Shown: piece by piece, positions 1 through 10,943 of the stretch
Numbering within the stretch: position 1 is the stretch's first letter
Layout: every line of letters starts with the position of its first letter
DNA from: Citrus sinensis
Lineage: Eukaryota; Streptophyta; Magnoliopsida; Sapindales; Rutaceae
Assembly: GCF_022201045.2 (NCBI RefSeq)
Contig: NC_068558.1
Span: forward strand, 45,783,001 to 45,847,000
Direction of reading: 5' to 3'
Length of the DNA stretch: 64,000 nucleotides
Notes under the pieces: generated by a model
What the model was told of the DNA's origin: nothing
Seen by the model: the letters and a program-made list of their open reading frames with translations, nothing else
The model's database searches: none
Translations under genes and position numbers: made by a program

Positions 1-1085
1 TAAAATTTTTAATAAATATTAGTTTAAAAAATTATAATTTAAACGTTATATTTATGACACATTATTAGTTTTTATTTTATAATTTGTAATTTTTTTTATA
101 GCACTTTAATATTAAATCGGGTCTTATAGTCATAAACAAAAAACAATAGTTAATTAATTTCTACGACTTTTTAGAGAAAAAAAAAATGATTTCTGATGGT
201 TGTAGTTAAGGAGACCCAAGGGCTAAGAATTTAAGCATGTAAATTGTAATTGGTTTTGTTAAACTGTCATGACAGTATGACACTGCTCCCTGGCTGGCTC
301 ATATTATGAGACTTGAAAGATCATCGAAGGGCATGTTTGGTTGACATGAGAAGGGTGGGAAAAGAAAAGAAATTTAAATTCCTTTCCTGAGAAACATAAA
401 TATATTTCATATCACACGAACACCATACAAGAGAAGGAAGATGTGTTTGTGGGCTGTTCCACAGTACGAGAGAAAGGAGGTTAGAGAGGAGATTTTAAAA
501 GTGAAGAATTAACTTTTTGGTCATAGAATTTGGATTACATATCTAAGAGTAAATAATTTAAATTCCTCTTCTATTTAAAACCATAAATAACTCAAATTTC
601 TCTTTTATCGAAAACTAAAACTTTCAAAATTACCCATTCGAACTTTTATTAACTTATTTAATGTTATCAAATAATTATTGTTTATAATTTTATTTTATTA
701 ATTTAATATTATAGATAATTACTTTTATATTAATTAAAGTAAGGTAATGATTTAAACAACTTAATAAAATAATTTTATAAATTTAATTAATTTGGAAAAA
801 TGAAAATAAATTTATTAGTTATTCAAAACATCACCGCCACTGCTGCCGTCACCCACAGGTGAAATATCACTGTTAGTGCCATTGGAACTCGCTGACCAAC
901 GAACAACTTCATTGGAGCATCATTGATATCAACAAATGGATGTGTTTCATTCAAATTAGGTAAACAATGTTTGAAAAACTTAACTTCCAGAATCTAAAAA
1001 GTATCAACTTTTTTGGCCAAATAAATTAATCCATTGTAGAGATAGTAAATTTCTAATCATTTTCATGTCGTTCACAAGTATAAGA
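1..1085. other. AT-rich intergenic stretch, no gene seen
   Basis: No open frame of note and no recognisable domain on either strand. Around 325-520 there is a G/A-rich patch beginning with a 'gtttggttgacatgag' type sequence, which resembles the ends of plant MITEs, but no matching opposite end or target duplication was found. The rest is poly-A/T-rich background. Confidence 0.5.
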
Positions 1086-1967
1086 TAGTGCGGCAGCACC
1101 CCACTAGGGAACTTAGGCAGTTTCCTAGAACCCTACTATATATGAAGATCCCAAATTTTTCTCGAACATTATAGTTATTAAATTATTCATTTATATTAAT
1201 TATTGTTATTATTCTATAATCTATAATAATTTTTACTCAAATAAATTATCAAATTCCTACCAAATCTCTATTTAATGTATTTCATTTAAAACTCTATAAA
1301 AGTCACACATTTGTTAACTTGTTATCCATATCAACTATTTCCATTGATCATTTATGTTTAAAAATTCAATCCATTAAAGTTAAAGTTTCAAATATTGAGG
1401 TTTTTTCTTCCTATTCTTTTTTTAATTAGTTGTGTTATTCAATTGTTGTTGTTTTTTTTTTAAAATATTATAGTTGTTTTCTTTTAATTATCTAGCATAA
1501 CTGTTTGCTTGTTTGCTCTTCTTTCACCAAAAAAGAAAAAATGTCTAATAGAAAATGTGCATCAGGATACAAAAAACTTGGAAAAAAAAGAGAAGAATAA
1601 AAAAGTTAGTTTGATCTAAAAAAGGAGCTCTTGATAAGTTTGTCAAAAGTAGTAAAAATGATGTGAATTAGAGTGAAAAATTAGTAACTGACGAAATTTT
1701 TCAAAATTAAAATTGATAAAAACTTATTTAAGATCAACTAAGTCAAAAGAAAAGTTAAATGATTTAGCTATATTGAGAAAAATATATTAGCAAAATTAGA
1801 ATATAAAAATTTGATCAATAATTTTGCACCTAAGAAAGTTAGAAAATTTGATTTTAAATAAATAATTTTTTTTAATAAAACTAATAGATATATTTAACCT
1901 TAAATTTTTTAAAAGACCTAATTAAAACAATTCGCTTAAGGCCTCAAAATTAGTTGAGCCGCCCCTA
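1086..1967 (+). mobile_element. Decayed, internally deleted hAT-type element (TTF/zinc-finger transposase family)
   Basis: Seen: the left end TAGTGCGGC and the reverse complement of the right end TAGGGGCGGC are similar, as hAT termini are. A reading frame starts at 1541 (MSNRKCASGYKKL, then stops and a frame slip, then GALDKFVKSS near 1625-1655). Known: plant hAT transposases of the TTF zinc-finger group begin with a basic 'RKxxSGxxKxKKK' stretch followed by 'GALDKF'. The rest of the transposase is missing. Near-identical octamers TGCGGCAG (1089) and TGCGGTAG (1968) lie at the two ends but do not both fall exactly outside the termini, so the exact boundaries are uncertain. Confidence 0.45.
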
Positions 1968-2088
1968 TGCGGTAGTTAACGACATCATAATATAAGTATA
2001 TTATTTCAAATGATTTTTTATTAATTATTTACTTAATATATAAAATATATTTATTGTTTATTTTTTGAATTATATTTATTAAATATTG

Positions 2089-2097
2089 CAAAATCTA
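2089..2097 (+). repeat. 9-bp target-site duplication, left copy (CAAAATCTA)
   Basis: CAAAATCTA lies immediately outside the left inverted repeat at 2098. The identical nonamer lies immediately outside the right inverted repeat at 9592-9600. A 9-bp duplication is the hallmark length for Mutator-superfamily insertion. Confidence 0.85.
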
Positions 2098-2192
2098 GGA
2101 TCCGCCTATGTTACCACTGTGGTAAGGTACCACACTTTTTGTCTCCATCCTAAACTGCCGTTGGATGTAAACTGAATGAATCTAACGGTCGA
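2098..2192 (+). repeat. Left terminal inverted repeat of the MULE
   Basis: The first 47 bp match the reverse complement of the right end with one mismatch. A second block (CGTTGGATG ... AATCTAACG) extends the similarity to about 95 bp with substitutions and small indels. The palindrome TTACCACTGTGGTAA lies within the conserved block. Confidence 0.85.
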
Positions 2193-3700
2193 AAAAGAAA
2201 AATGGGTAAAGGCCTATTGCCGGTTGTTGAAAGATAATTTAATAATTAAACAAAGGAAAAAAAATGTTAAATAAGCGTCCACTAGAGGCCTTCATCAAAA
2301 GATTTTTCACACCCCAGGAAGGAATTAAGATCATCAAAATCGTTCCCTCCCCCATAAAATCCGATAATTGAATTCTTTTTCACCCCCAGAAATGACGATA
2401 AATTTCCCCTAGAAATTGCTATTGTGAAGTTTAAAGTTTTGGTATCTCCCGATAAAGGCAGAAACGATGCAAGTAAAATTCACGGCGGATACATGACAAC
2501 GGGAACCAACTGGAAAAGATATTGGATGGTTGTGGAAGTTTAGCAATTAGACACATCAATTTGCCTTAGAACAGAGTCAATTTCTCACGTGCACTTGATC
2601 TATTGTTGTGCCGCTGGAACGGAGGCAGCAGGTAATTAAAAAGAAAAAAAAATGTTTATTTTTGTTTGCAACAATATGGCAATGGTAATTTGCTTAAGAG
2701 TGTCGGTCATGTTTATTTGTTAGAATAAGTGAAGGCGAGACTAGTAACAAGTACTGCTTGTTTAATTTGATTGCAATAAGCACTACGTTGAAGGAGCGAG
2801 CGAGAGGGAAATAATTCCTTGGAGAAGATTTTGTAGAATGATTGGGCTATTATCTTGCAATCAACTGTGAAGGTACATATTTCTTTCTTTTTGTAATGGT
2901 TAAATGTAACCATATCAGTGATTCAATTAACCTTGCTTGGTTATTATTTTTATTTTGTTTTGTTTTTTGTGTTATCTGCTGGTGGCCAATTATGTATGGA
3001 TGACATTGGGGTTATGAATTGTTAATTTAGTTTTGTGAATGGGCTGCACGTAGGTGAGGAAAAAAATGAGTTGCTTGGCTATAAAAGCAAGCATGTTCAT
3101 GCGCTTTGGGAATGTACCCCCTTGAAATGCTTTGTATACTTGGTAAAATAGGCTATATATATGTTGCATAAAATGAATAAATTTTCATGTTGACCATGTT
3201 CTTTATGGGCCATGAGTTGATGTTCATGATTGTTTTATATTGTAGGACTGCTCAGTGGGGTTCTATTAAGAGAAGGTCAGGCTCTACCAGGTAGTCACCT
3301 TATGGCTCAATATTTTTTTCATAATGTTCCCATCATATGAGTCTGTTTGGACAAGTTCTTCCTGTTCAACATGTAGTGTCTTCGAAGTCTATCTTACTGT
3401 TTGTGTGTGAGGTGTTGCCCTCTCCATTAGTAGCAAGGAGCCAAGGATAGGGTTGTTTGCAGGTGTTCTTAAATTAAGCATGCATTTGGAACATGTAAAA
3501 AAGAGTGCCTTTCTCATGGCATGCAGAGGAAAACACCCATGAGAAGAATTTAGCAGTAAACATATTATAAAGGACATCTGATTTTGTTCTTGGATGATGA
3601 TATTGTTCTCAGCTGTTTTTATGATTATATTCATAATAGTCTTAATTCATTTACAGTATCCCATTTTGTCTTTAAAATGCTTAGAAAGTTTTATCTTTTG
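2193..3700. other. Left part of the MULE interior, no gene identified
   Basis: Spacer between the left inverted repeat and the first recognisable gene-like exons. It has only short frames. Its base composition is less extreme than the flanking intergenic DNA, so it could be captured non-coding or intronic sequence, but I cannot assign a source. Confidence 0.4.
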
Positions 3701-3715
3701 AAGCCTTAATTGCTT

Positions 3716-4480
3716 CCTGATTTGATGTGTATACATACTCCTGGAATTAACGAACATTCAGGGCTAGGATCCTTGACAATCTCAGGAGCACAACATATGG
3801 ATTTAGTCCATTTGGAAGATACTGTAACCGGGTCATGCGTGTCTGGACAATGTGTTGAAAACTTGCACAATAAAATGGAGATTGAGGTGATCACTGATAT
3901 GAAAAGTTTAATTTTCATCGAGTTACTTGTTTAATTTCTTTAACTTTTATATTAATTTTTAGTTACGTTTTAATTGCACCAACTTCCAATGAATTTAAGG
4001 AACAAATTTTGTAGGAGTCGATGCTACGGCAGAAGCATTGTGAACCAATTAACAATTTGCCAGCCATTACTATTTGTGACCGAAAGTGCTGTTCTTTTGT
4101 CAATCGAGAGTTGTCATTTATTAAAATATGTCCTGAAAGAGGACGTTATCGGGTTGGACCATTTCTTATGCCTAGGCCTTTTGGTATTGAAGAGGAAAGT
4201 TTGATTAACTTCTGCATGGATGATGATCTAAAAAAAGGGTAAGATTAATTTGATATTGTTAAAGTAATACAGTTATGTGCATTAATTAATATGAACAATA
4301 ATTTCGAGATTGAAATACATACAATTCTTACTTGTTGATCGATTCTGTGGATGTATTGAAAGAAACTTCATAAATGATGGTATTTCTGTGGCAGGGAGAT
4401 GCTTTTCCAAACTAACTTCTATGGGATTACTAGGAATGATATCATGTCGTTGTCTCCCAGAAGTATAATCAATATGAAGG
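3716..4480 (+). pseudogene. Gene fragment with preserved splice sites, possibly Ulp1-like cysteine protease
   Basis: Three gene-like blocks in the MULE lie on the same strand: about 3716-3915, 4014-4238 and 4395-4480. The last two join cleanly: the block ending at 4238 (GG|GTAAGA) joins 4395 after a CAG acceptor and continues in frame through NFYGITRNDIMSLSPRS to an AAG|GTACAA donor at 4480. The 'D-I-x-S-L-x-P-R-x-x-I-N' pattern resembles the start of C48 (Ulp1/SENP) peptidase domains, which some Mutator-like elements carry. The His-Asp-Cys catalytic residues are not present in what I can read, so this would be only an N-terminal portion. It could instead be a captured host gene of another family. 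Confidence 0.35.
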
Positions 4481-5325
4481 TACAATCATCCAACTACTAT
4501 TAAAACTTGTATGTCCGGCAATATTATTAACATCCTCCATTACCTTTTTAAACGACAATGTTATTAACATCCTCCTATTATTCTTGAATCTGGCTTAATA
4601 CAATTTTGTTTTAATTCTCTTCTACCGTGTAATATGGTGGAAATCTTCTTCGAAGTAAGATTGTTGCATTCTTCTTGAATTTGCTTACTTGATGAATTTC
4701 ATAGAGTTTTTATATTAGCTGTTGTTTAAAAAAATCTTGTATGGTTTGCTGCTGTGTCTTGCTTGATTCGATTTTATATGAACTCATCTCCCACATTCTG
4801 AGCACTGCCAGATTGTTTTCCGAAGGTTATGCAGCATTTGCAAATCAAGTTTATTACAATTGCTTCTTATAGATAAAATGTAAAAATTACAAGTGGTACT
4901 AAGACTAATTTATATCCCTAGCCCACTAGAAAGAAGGCTCTTATGTTCCTAAATTATATGTTCTCCTATTATACATTACAAGCCAGGATAAAGCAATGAT
5001 ACAAGATAATCAGGCACGATGCAACCGAAAATTTCAGTTTTAAATTTATTCTTGTTAGTTTACATTGAAATAGAATTAGAATCAGAATCTGCAGTGTCAA
5101 ATGGGGAGCTTGAATCAAGTTTTGCTTGATCAAGGGAGAAATCCAAGTTTAAAATTGGAGAATTGGCAGCTGAATCGGTGGTTGATTGTAGCTCAGGGAT
5201 ATCGGATTATGATTGCTACAGAATATGAACCTGTCCAAAGTTCATCTGGTTCTGTGAAATGTAATAAAAGTTTGATTCAACTGCAGCAGGAGCTATAAAC
5301 GATAAGGAGAAACCAAAGTTCATCT

Positions 5326-5740
5326 ATGTAAGCAGCTTAAGAAGATGGAGGTCAGTCCACTCAGCAAGTGCTTCTGTGAATTATGTGGGAAGGTACTGCA
5401 TTCCCCTCTTTCATACTCTTTATCTTTTTTCATTTCTTTTTATGCTCATGGTTCAATGACTGTTCGCTTTTGCTTGTGGATGTATTAAATGTTTACATAT
5501 TTCTTGCTCTTGGTAGTATGCTGTGAAGAAGAAGGTTGTGGGAATCTTGCAAAGACTTTGGCAAGGTGAAAGCTGGAGGTGCTTACACTTTGAAGTAAGA
5601 TTCTCATTGTCTGTCTTATTTACTTTTGAGTATTCAATTTAAATGATTCTAAATTCTGTCCTATATTCCTTTCCAGTATTACTAGAGCTGTGACCGTGAG
5701 AAGTACCATTTGGACGCTGAGGGAGCAGACTGAGTTAATT
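5326..5740 (+). pseudogene. Captured fragment of ribosomal protein eL43 (RPL37A), introns kept
   Basis: Seen: block 5326-5392 encodes KKMEVSPLSKCFCELCGK and ends in an AAG|GTACTG donor. Block 5517-5594 follows a TAG acceptor (YAVKKKVVGI, then a frame break, then GKVKAGGAYTL in another frame) and ends at AA|GTAAGA. Block 5677 onwards follows a CAG acceptor and encodes AVTVRSTIWTLREQTE. Known: eL43 is a roughly 92-residue zinc-ribbon protein of the 60S subunit whose C-terminal two thirds read in this order. The first CxxC pair survives. In the second pair one cysteine reads as Phe (CKDF), and a small deletion breaks the frame just before it. The N-terminal third and promoter are absent. Retained introns show DNA-level capture rather than retroposition. 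The sequence after 5740 looks like 3'-UTR, so the capture may reach about 5900. Confidence 0.85.
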
Positions 5741-6505
5741 TTGTTGCCAATCTATCTTTTTTTCTTTTCATTTATTTGTGATAGGAGTAATTCCTGGGGC
5801 AGGATTGTCTAAATGGATTTCGATGCTTGGATATTTGGTTTGGAAAGTTTTGAATTTGAATCTCTTTATTAAACAGATTTTGATGGACTTTTAGTTTTGT
5901 GGTGTTAACTGCAGGGTCTGTTGCTTCAAAATTTTGGTGTTAAACATCATGGCTATAATTATTTAAATGGGCCACAATGAAAATTGATTTCCACTATTGG
6001 TAATCATTCATGAGAAACTAGCTCCAATTGAAATTAAAGTTTTGTTCTCGTATTTTAGAGGAATGAAATCAATTCCTTCAAAGGCATAGGTTGATTATCC
6101 TTTTGGATTAAATCCATCAACTCCCCAAGATACAGGCCGGCATTGATCATATTTCGTTGTGAAAACCAATGAGTTCACATACAACAAAGGCTGAGCCGAA
6201 AGTCTTTTACCAGCGCTCCAACTCTTGCGTTACATCTAACTTTACAAAATTCTTAAGAAGATGGAAAAGGCAAATATTATTTAAACACAAGCTATTGCCG
6301 TCGCCTCTGTTCTCTCCCTCTATTTTGCCAATAACCCCCATTTTTTAATGTGTACATTCCAAGCCCTTGTCTTATACCCTCATGCCAGGCTCCTTCATTC
6401 CGATGCCCATTGGCAAAATGATAGACATCAAATCCATGCTTTTTTTCCGCAAATATTCTCCACCATATGTTTCCCCATTTCTAAGTAAGAAAACTGGATG
6501 TCAAT
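5741..6505. other. MULE interior between eL43 fragment and solo LTR
   Basis: The first part (to about 5900) is T-rich and follows directly on the eL43 stop region, so it may be captured 3'-UTR. The remainder has no recognisable coding content. The TCAAT target duplication of the nested solo LTR ends this stretch at 6501-6505. Confidence 0.4.
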
Positions 6506-7914
6506 TGTTGTGCAAATTTTAATGTACTCGCAAGCGCACGAATCTATTGTAGTATAGATCAATGGTGACGAGTGTCGATCCCACGAGGAGGTGGATTTTA
6601 ATTATATGTAGAATTAATTTTGTAAATGGGTGGTTGGAATTGTGGTGGAAGTGATTTAAATTATCCTAAAATTGGAATTGAAATGGCGATAATAAATTCT
6701 AAAATTGGACTTGCAATGGCGAGAATAAATTAAAGATAATTCTATTGAAATGACGTACTTGGGTATTCGGATCCGCATCAACATGCATCATGGGCTAAAT
6801 AATCCATATTAATGCCAATTAAATCATGAGGGGGGAATCCACACCTCATGAACCACGCTCTAATCAATATGGTGTTAAGGGCTTATCGTGCCAAATAATA
6901 ATAACCTTGTACTAGAAGGCCGGTGAAACCAAGGCGGTACTAGACAAGATTAGTATTATTTGTCGACGAGAAGTCAAAACATCTACAAAAACTAGAGGGA
7001 AAGAGAAAATAAATTTACCAAATTAAGCCCATGACACATGTTGAAACTTCACCTTCAACCCAAGCTTGAAAGAAAATTAGCCACTCATAATTGAACTAGG
7101 GGCAAAATAGGAATTTATTAAAATACGAAGAAAATACAAGATGGAGAAGGAATTACATAAAATGGATCCCAAAAATGGATTCAGATATATCAAATTAGGG
7201 GGGAGAGACCCCCTTTTTATAGATACATGGAGTAAATCATGGCCATCGGATTAAAAACAGTTTGGACGCTCAGGATTGCGCTACGTCATCAGTCAACAGT
7301 CCACGGTTTGACCACGCGGATGAACAGTAACACGGTTTGACCCGGATGAACTGTAACGCGGTTTGACCCGGATGAACAGTAACGCGGTTTGACCCGGATG
7401 AACAGTAACGCGGTTTGGTTGAAAATAATCCTGTGTGATGCATGCACCGTACGCGAGATTTTTCGTCCACTGATATACTGCCACGTCACCATCAACAGTA
7501 CATAAGAATTTTAGTCCAACAGGATCGTGACACCTCATCAGTCAACGCCACATCATCGGTCAATGCCACGTCATCATCCGTTTATGTGAACAGTGTCGTG
7601 AACAGTAACGTATACAGTACCGTACACGTGAATAGTACCGTACATGTGAATAGTGTCATTTTTCCTTTTATGCTCCTCCTAAGGTTTTTGATCGTCATGA
7701 GTTCAAAAGTGATGTCCGTTTTGCCGTCTGATTTCTCCTTTATTGTGAAATGACTATAATGCCCCTAAAATAGATAAAATACTTAATTAAAATAAAACAC
7801 ATGTAATTAAATCACAAAAAGGTTAAATACATAAAAGTAAGGGTTGTTAGTAAGACTTGAAATGTAAAATGACGGTTTTCTCCTTTATATATATGCATTT
7901 TCTAACACTCAACA
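6506..7914 (+). mobile_element. Solo LTR (1,409 bp) nested in the MULE
   Basis: Seen: it begins TGTTGTGC and ends CTCAACA (inverted TGTTG...CAACA). It is flanked by the 5-bp duplication TCAAT at 6501-6505 and 7915-7919. No primer-binding site, polypurine tract or retroviral-type protein is present. The left part contains ACTCGCAAGCGCACGAATC and TGACGAGTGTCGATCCCACG, motifs that recur in plant LTR-type repeats (recollection, not a search). It also carries a 26-bp tandem array and clustered short 'AACAGTA' repeats. It most likely arose by LTR-LTR recombination after insertion of a full retrotransposon into the MULE. A TRIM-like element is a less likely alternative. Confidence 0.75.
7304..7417 (+). 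repeat. 26-bp tandem repeat array inside the solo LTR
   Basis: Units start at 7304 (29 bp, variant), 7333, 7359 and 7385, with a partial unit CGGTTTG at 7411. The core unit begins CGGTTTGACCCGGATGAA. The array gives three overlapping frames on the minus strand that are repeat artefacts, not genes. Confidence 0.9.
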
Positions 7915-7919
7915 TCAAT

Positions 7920-8594
7920 ATGAGAAGGAAAAGATTTATAGGCTTATGCATTAAAAAAATACCAGAACAAACAATTGCTACAATCTACCATTAAACTTAC
8001 TATCTAATGAAATTAAGCAAGGTATCTAGACCAACAAAATGAACACAAATTATCCTAATGAATGACATCTTCAAGATCACTATAACCTTTATCCACTGAT
8101 TAATAAAATTACAATCAAACCTAAGCTCACTTGCATTATCATCCAACAGTTGTCAGCGAATCCACTAAAGGGTAACAGTTTAGTACTAATGTAAGAACAC
8201 TAATTTGAAACAAGTGAAATACAATCACATGATCAATATCTCTAGTAAACTCCTGGTGATGAAATAAAAAATGATACAAGGAATAGATTTCATAAATCAA
8301 AACTACACGGCTCACGCTATGATCCTTGTTGACCATATTCTAACAGATAAGTGCCTCATCTTTCCCCATTAATGCAAGTACCATTTCATTAATTCAATTT
8401 AGTGCTATCAACAATGCCCTCAAAACTGAAGTAAAAACTAAAAAATAACAATGGAAACCAATGCACAAACAAAGGTCACCAGTCCTTAACTCTAACAACA
8501 AATAGCACAATCCAGTAACAAACACTTAATAAAAATTAACACGAGACACCCCAATTAATTAATAAAATTAAGTCCACAGGGGAAGAAAAATTAC
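7920..8594 (-). other. Probable captured intron or spacer in the MULE right half
   Basis: AT-rich sequence with no coding content. It begins, on the minus strand, at the GTAATT donor that closes the MORN-repeat exon at 8595, so at least its right part is probably the intron captured with that exon. Confidence 0.45.
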
Positions 8595-9349
8595 CTAAAA
8601 TGGTAATGGCCAATGCCATGCTTGAACCCCACTTAAATTTGCCAACATAATCGACTTCCATCCTCACAAGTATGAACTCCACATCCATGACTCTGCCCAT
8701 TAGACCACTCATCTGCATAAACATCTACGGTATAAAACCTATAAACCCCAAATCCATGCCTAAGGCCTTGCCTACATTGGCCCCTATATCGGCTCCCTTT
8801 GTCCTAAGTCTCGACTCCATATCCATCATATTTGCCATCAACCCTAGTCACCTTCATATCTACCAATAATACACACCACTCCCATAACAATTCCCTTTGT
8901 TATAATCACCCTCATAAACGTCGCCATTGCTGTAAACTTGCACCCTCATAAACGTCGCCATTCCCTTTGTTATACTCACCATCATAAACGTTGCCATTGC
9001 TGTAAGCTTGCACCCAGCAACCCGAATTTCCCATCTTTTCTAGCTTGGGCCTTGACCCAATTGACCAAAACACAGGCAGAGGCGACATCGAGATTTTGGA
9101 AGAATTAGTGAGTTTAATTGAGAAAGAACAGGCGAAGAACAAAGGAATCGAAGGCAAACGAGGAAGAGCGAGATTGAGAGAGAACAATAAAGCCACAGAG
9201 AAGGCAAAAGCCACTGATAAGAAATCGAGAAAAACGAATGACTTAAATGAGGAACGAGAAAATAAAAGAAGGGCAACGATAACACCATAATCAATCACAA
9301 ATGAACTCCCAAACGATGGAGGTATTTGCAGCGGCAAATTTGGCGGCAA
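8595..9349 (-). pseudogene. Captured first exon of a MORN-repeat protein gene
   Basis: Seen on the minus strand: an open frame from 9349 with a hydrophobic stretch (FLDFLSVAFAFSVALLFSL), then YSNGNVYDGEYNKGN and, across frame breaks, KYDGYGVET, HGFGVYRF, DEWSNGQSHGCGVH and KHGIGHYHF, ending at a TTTTAG|GTAATT donor (8595/8594). Known: these follow the MORN consensus (YxGxxxxGxxxGxG) in the order found in the plant MORN proteins related to SET7/9-like N-terminal regions. Several stops and frameshifts interrupt it, for example near 8835-8850, so it is a pseudogene. A short internal duplication (GCCATTGCTGTAA...CACCCTCATAAACGTC) near 8910-9010 adds a MORN-like unit. It lies beside the right terminal repeat and its intron was also captured, supporting acquisition as genomic DNA. 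Confidence 0.75.
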
Positions 9350-9496
9350 TCAAAACGGAAAACAGAGATTGCATCTGCAGATTCGGCGGATTGAATTAAG
9401 GGTTTAAGTGATTCAATCAGAACGAAAACTGCTATATTAATACGTAACCGGCTGCAACGGTTGTAAGTAGCTGTATCAATTATCTAATAATTAATT

Positions 9497-9591
9497 TTAT
9501 TCGTTAGATTGAGCAAGTAAGCATCCAACGACTTTGGAGAATAAGGACAAAAAGTGTGGTACCTTACCACAGTGGTAACATAGGCGGACCC
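9497..9591 (-). repeat. Right terminal inverted repeat of the MULE
   Basis: Reverse-complement partner of 2098-2192. The outer 47 bp are nearly perfect and the inner part is diverged. It is followed immediately by the CAAAATCTA target duplication at 9592-9600. Confidence 0.85.
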
Positions 9592-9600
9592 CAAAATCTA

Positions 9601-10938
9601 ACACTAAAGAATAAAATTGTTTAAATAAGAAACAAAGAAATTTTTTTTGGGGTATAATTGTTTGAATAAAAAGAATTTCTTTCCACTCGCCTTATCTATT
9701 TCTCTCAATTCTTGATACTTTCTTGTCATCTCGTTCTCTCACCTTTCTATTTCTTCAAATCAAACCCAGCCTCGAGCAATCTTTGATGGACTCCTTTAGT
9801 GGCCCCACGTTATGTTGAGAAATACTGACCTCTTATTCTTTTCCAGCTGAGATTGAGATTGGAGAAGGGGAAAGAGAAGGTCCCCAGCCAGCATTAATCA
9901 ATTATGAATCAATATTCTGCATCGTTTTGCGCCCAAAAAGCCAACACTGAGCGCTGATTCTGACGGCGAGAATTGCTCTCCCTCTCTCGTTACTTTTCTG
10001 CCTCGTTAGCTGTCTATTTAATTTCAATTCATTGCAGTGGTTCTTGTAATACAAAAAAAGTAGGGGTTAGAAGGGTGGTTAGTTTATTCTAACTTTAATT
10101 TTGACATAAATATTAAAATTTTACTATTTAATATTAATTTATTTAAAATTAATTTATTTAAATTTTCAAATTAAAATAACCCTATGGGTAAGAAATTCCA
10201 AAATTGTATGGCAAAATAAAACATTAAACGTTTACGTTATTTATCCTTATTATTATTATCATTTTATTCTGAAAGTGAAAAGTGAAAACCCAACGGAATT
10301 TGGCATACACACTCCATTATTGGATGGATCCAATGCCATTTTCGTTTTGGAATGCAGTTTAAGATAGCTATTTTCCTTCCTCATGCGATGACTTTTCGAT
10401 TTCATTCATTAGTAGTCATTACGCTTCTAACTCTCTCTCCACTCATCCAGCGGCATTCCAACTTTAAACTTCTTGTTTTCATTTAGAAAACGTTACCGAT
10501 CAAATCAGATGACATCCACAAAATCACAGTGCTGTTCATTCATGAATGAGTTAATATGTTAACATGACTTGTTATGCTATTCATTTTGCTGTATAGAGAT
10601 TGTTAAGTAAATAAAAGCAAGAACAGCGAGCTTTTGTTTTTTTATGGATAACCCATTGATATGATGAGGAGCTTTTAGTTTCCGATAAATTATAATTTTT
10701 TTCAGTAATATATCCCTATGTATATTGTTATAAAGATATTATTGTAAAAAAAAAAGAATAAAAATATAATATATTTAATTACAAGAGTATTTTGAAATAT
10801 TTTTTTAAAATAAAAAACTAAAAAAAATACTTAAATCAAAATATAAAAATTAAATGAATATTTACTCAATATAATTGTTTTTTTTTTTGGAAATGTTGCA
10901 TCATGTATAATGCGCAGAAAACGGAGACCTAAAAAATA
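9601..10938. other. Intergenic, no gene seen
   Basis: AT-rich flanking DNA between the MULE and the next solo LTR. It has only short chance frames, and no terminal repeats or RNA genes were recognised. Confidence 0.5.
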
Positions 10939-10943
10939 GTAAA

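Larger units (their letters stand above)
2098..9591. mobile_element. 7.5-kb Mutator-like element carrying host gene fragments (Pack-MULE)
   Basis: Seen: inverted terminal repeats start GGATCCGCC at the left and GGGTCCGCC (read inwards) at the right. They are almost identical over about 47 bp and recognisably similar over about 95 bp, and exact CAAAATCTA duplications flank them. Inside are intron-containing fragments of a ribosomal protein eL43 gene (+) and a MORN-repeat gene (-), a possible Ulp1-like fragment (+), and a solo LTR that inserted later with its own TCAAT duplication. No MURA-type transposase (DDE domain or SWIM finger) was recognised, so the element is probably non-autonomous or degenerate. 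Known: Pack-MULEs are Mutator-like elements that pick up genomic gene pieces with introns. Without the nested LTR and its duplicated target the original element would be about 6.1 kb. The superfamily call rests on TIR length and duplication size, not on a transposase. Confidence 0.8.

Noticed and set aside
7270..7753. Overlapping frames on both strands (up to 103 aa) near 7.3-7.7 kb
   Set aside because: They are translations of the 26-bp tandem repeats and AACAGTA repeats in the solo LTR; no domain or gene structure.
9045..9290. Plus-strand 81-aa Lys/Glu-rich frame
   Set aside because: It is the antisense shadow of the hydrophobic N-terminal part of the captured MORN exon.
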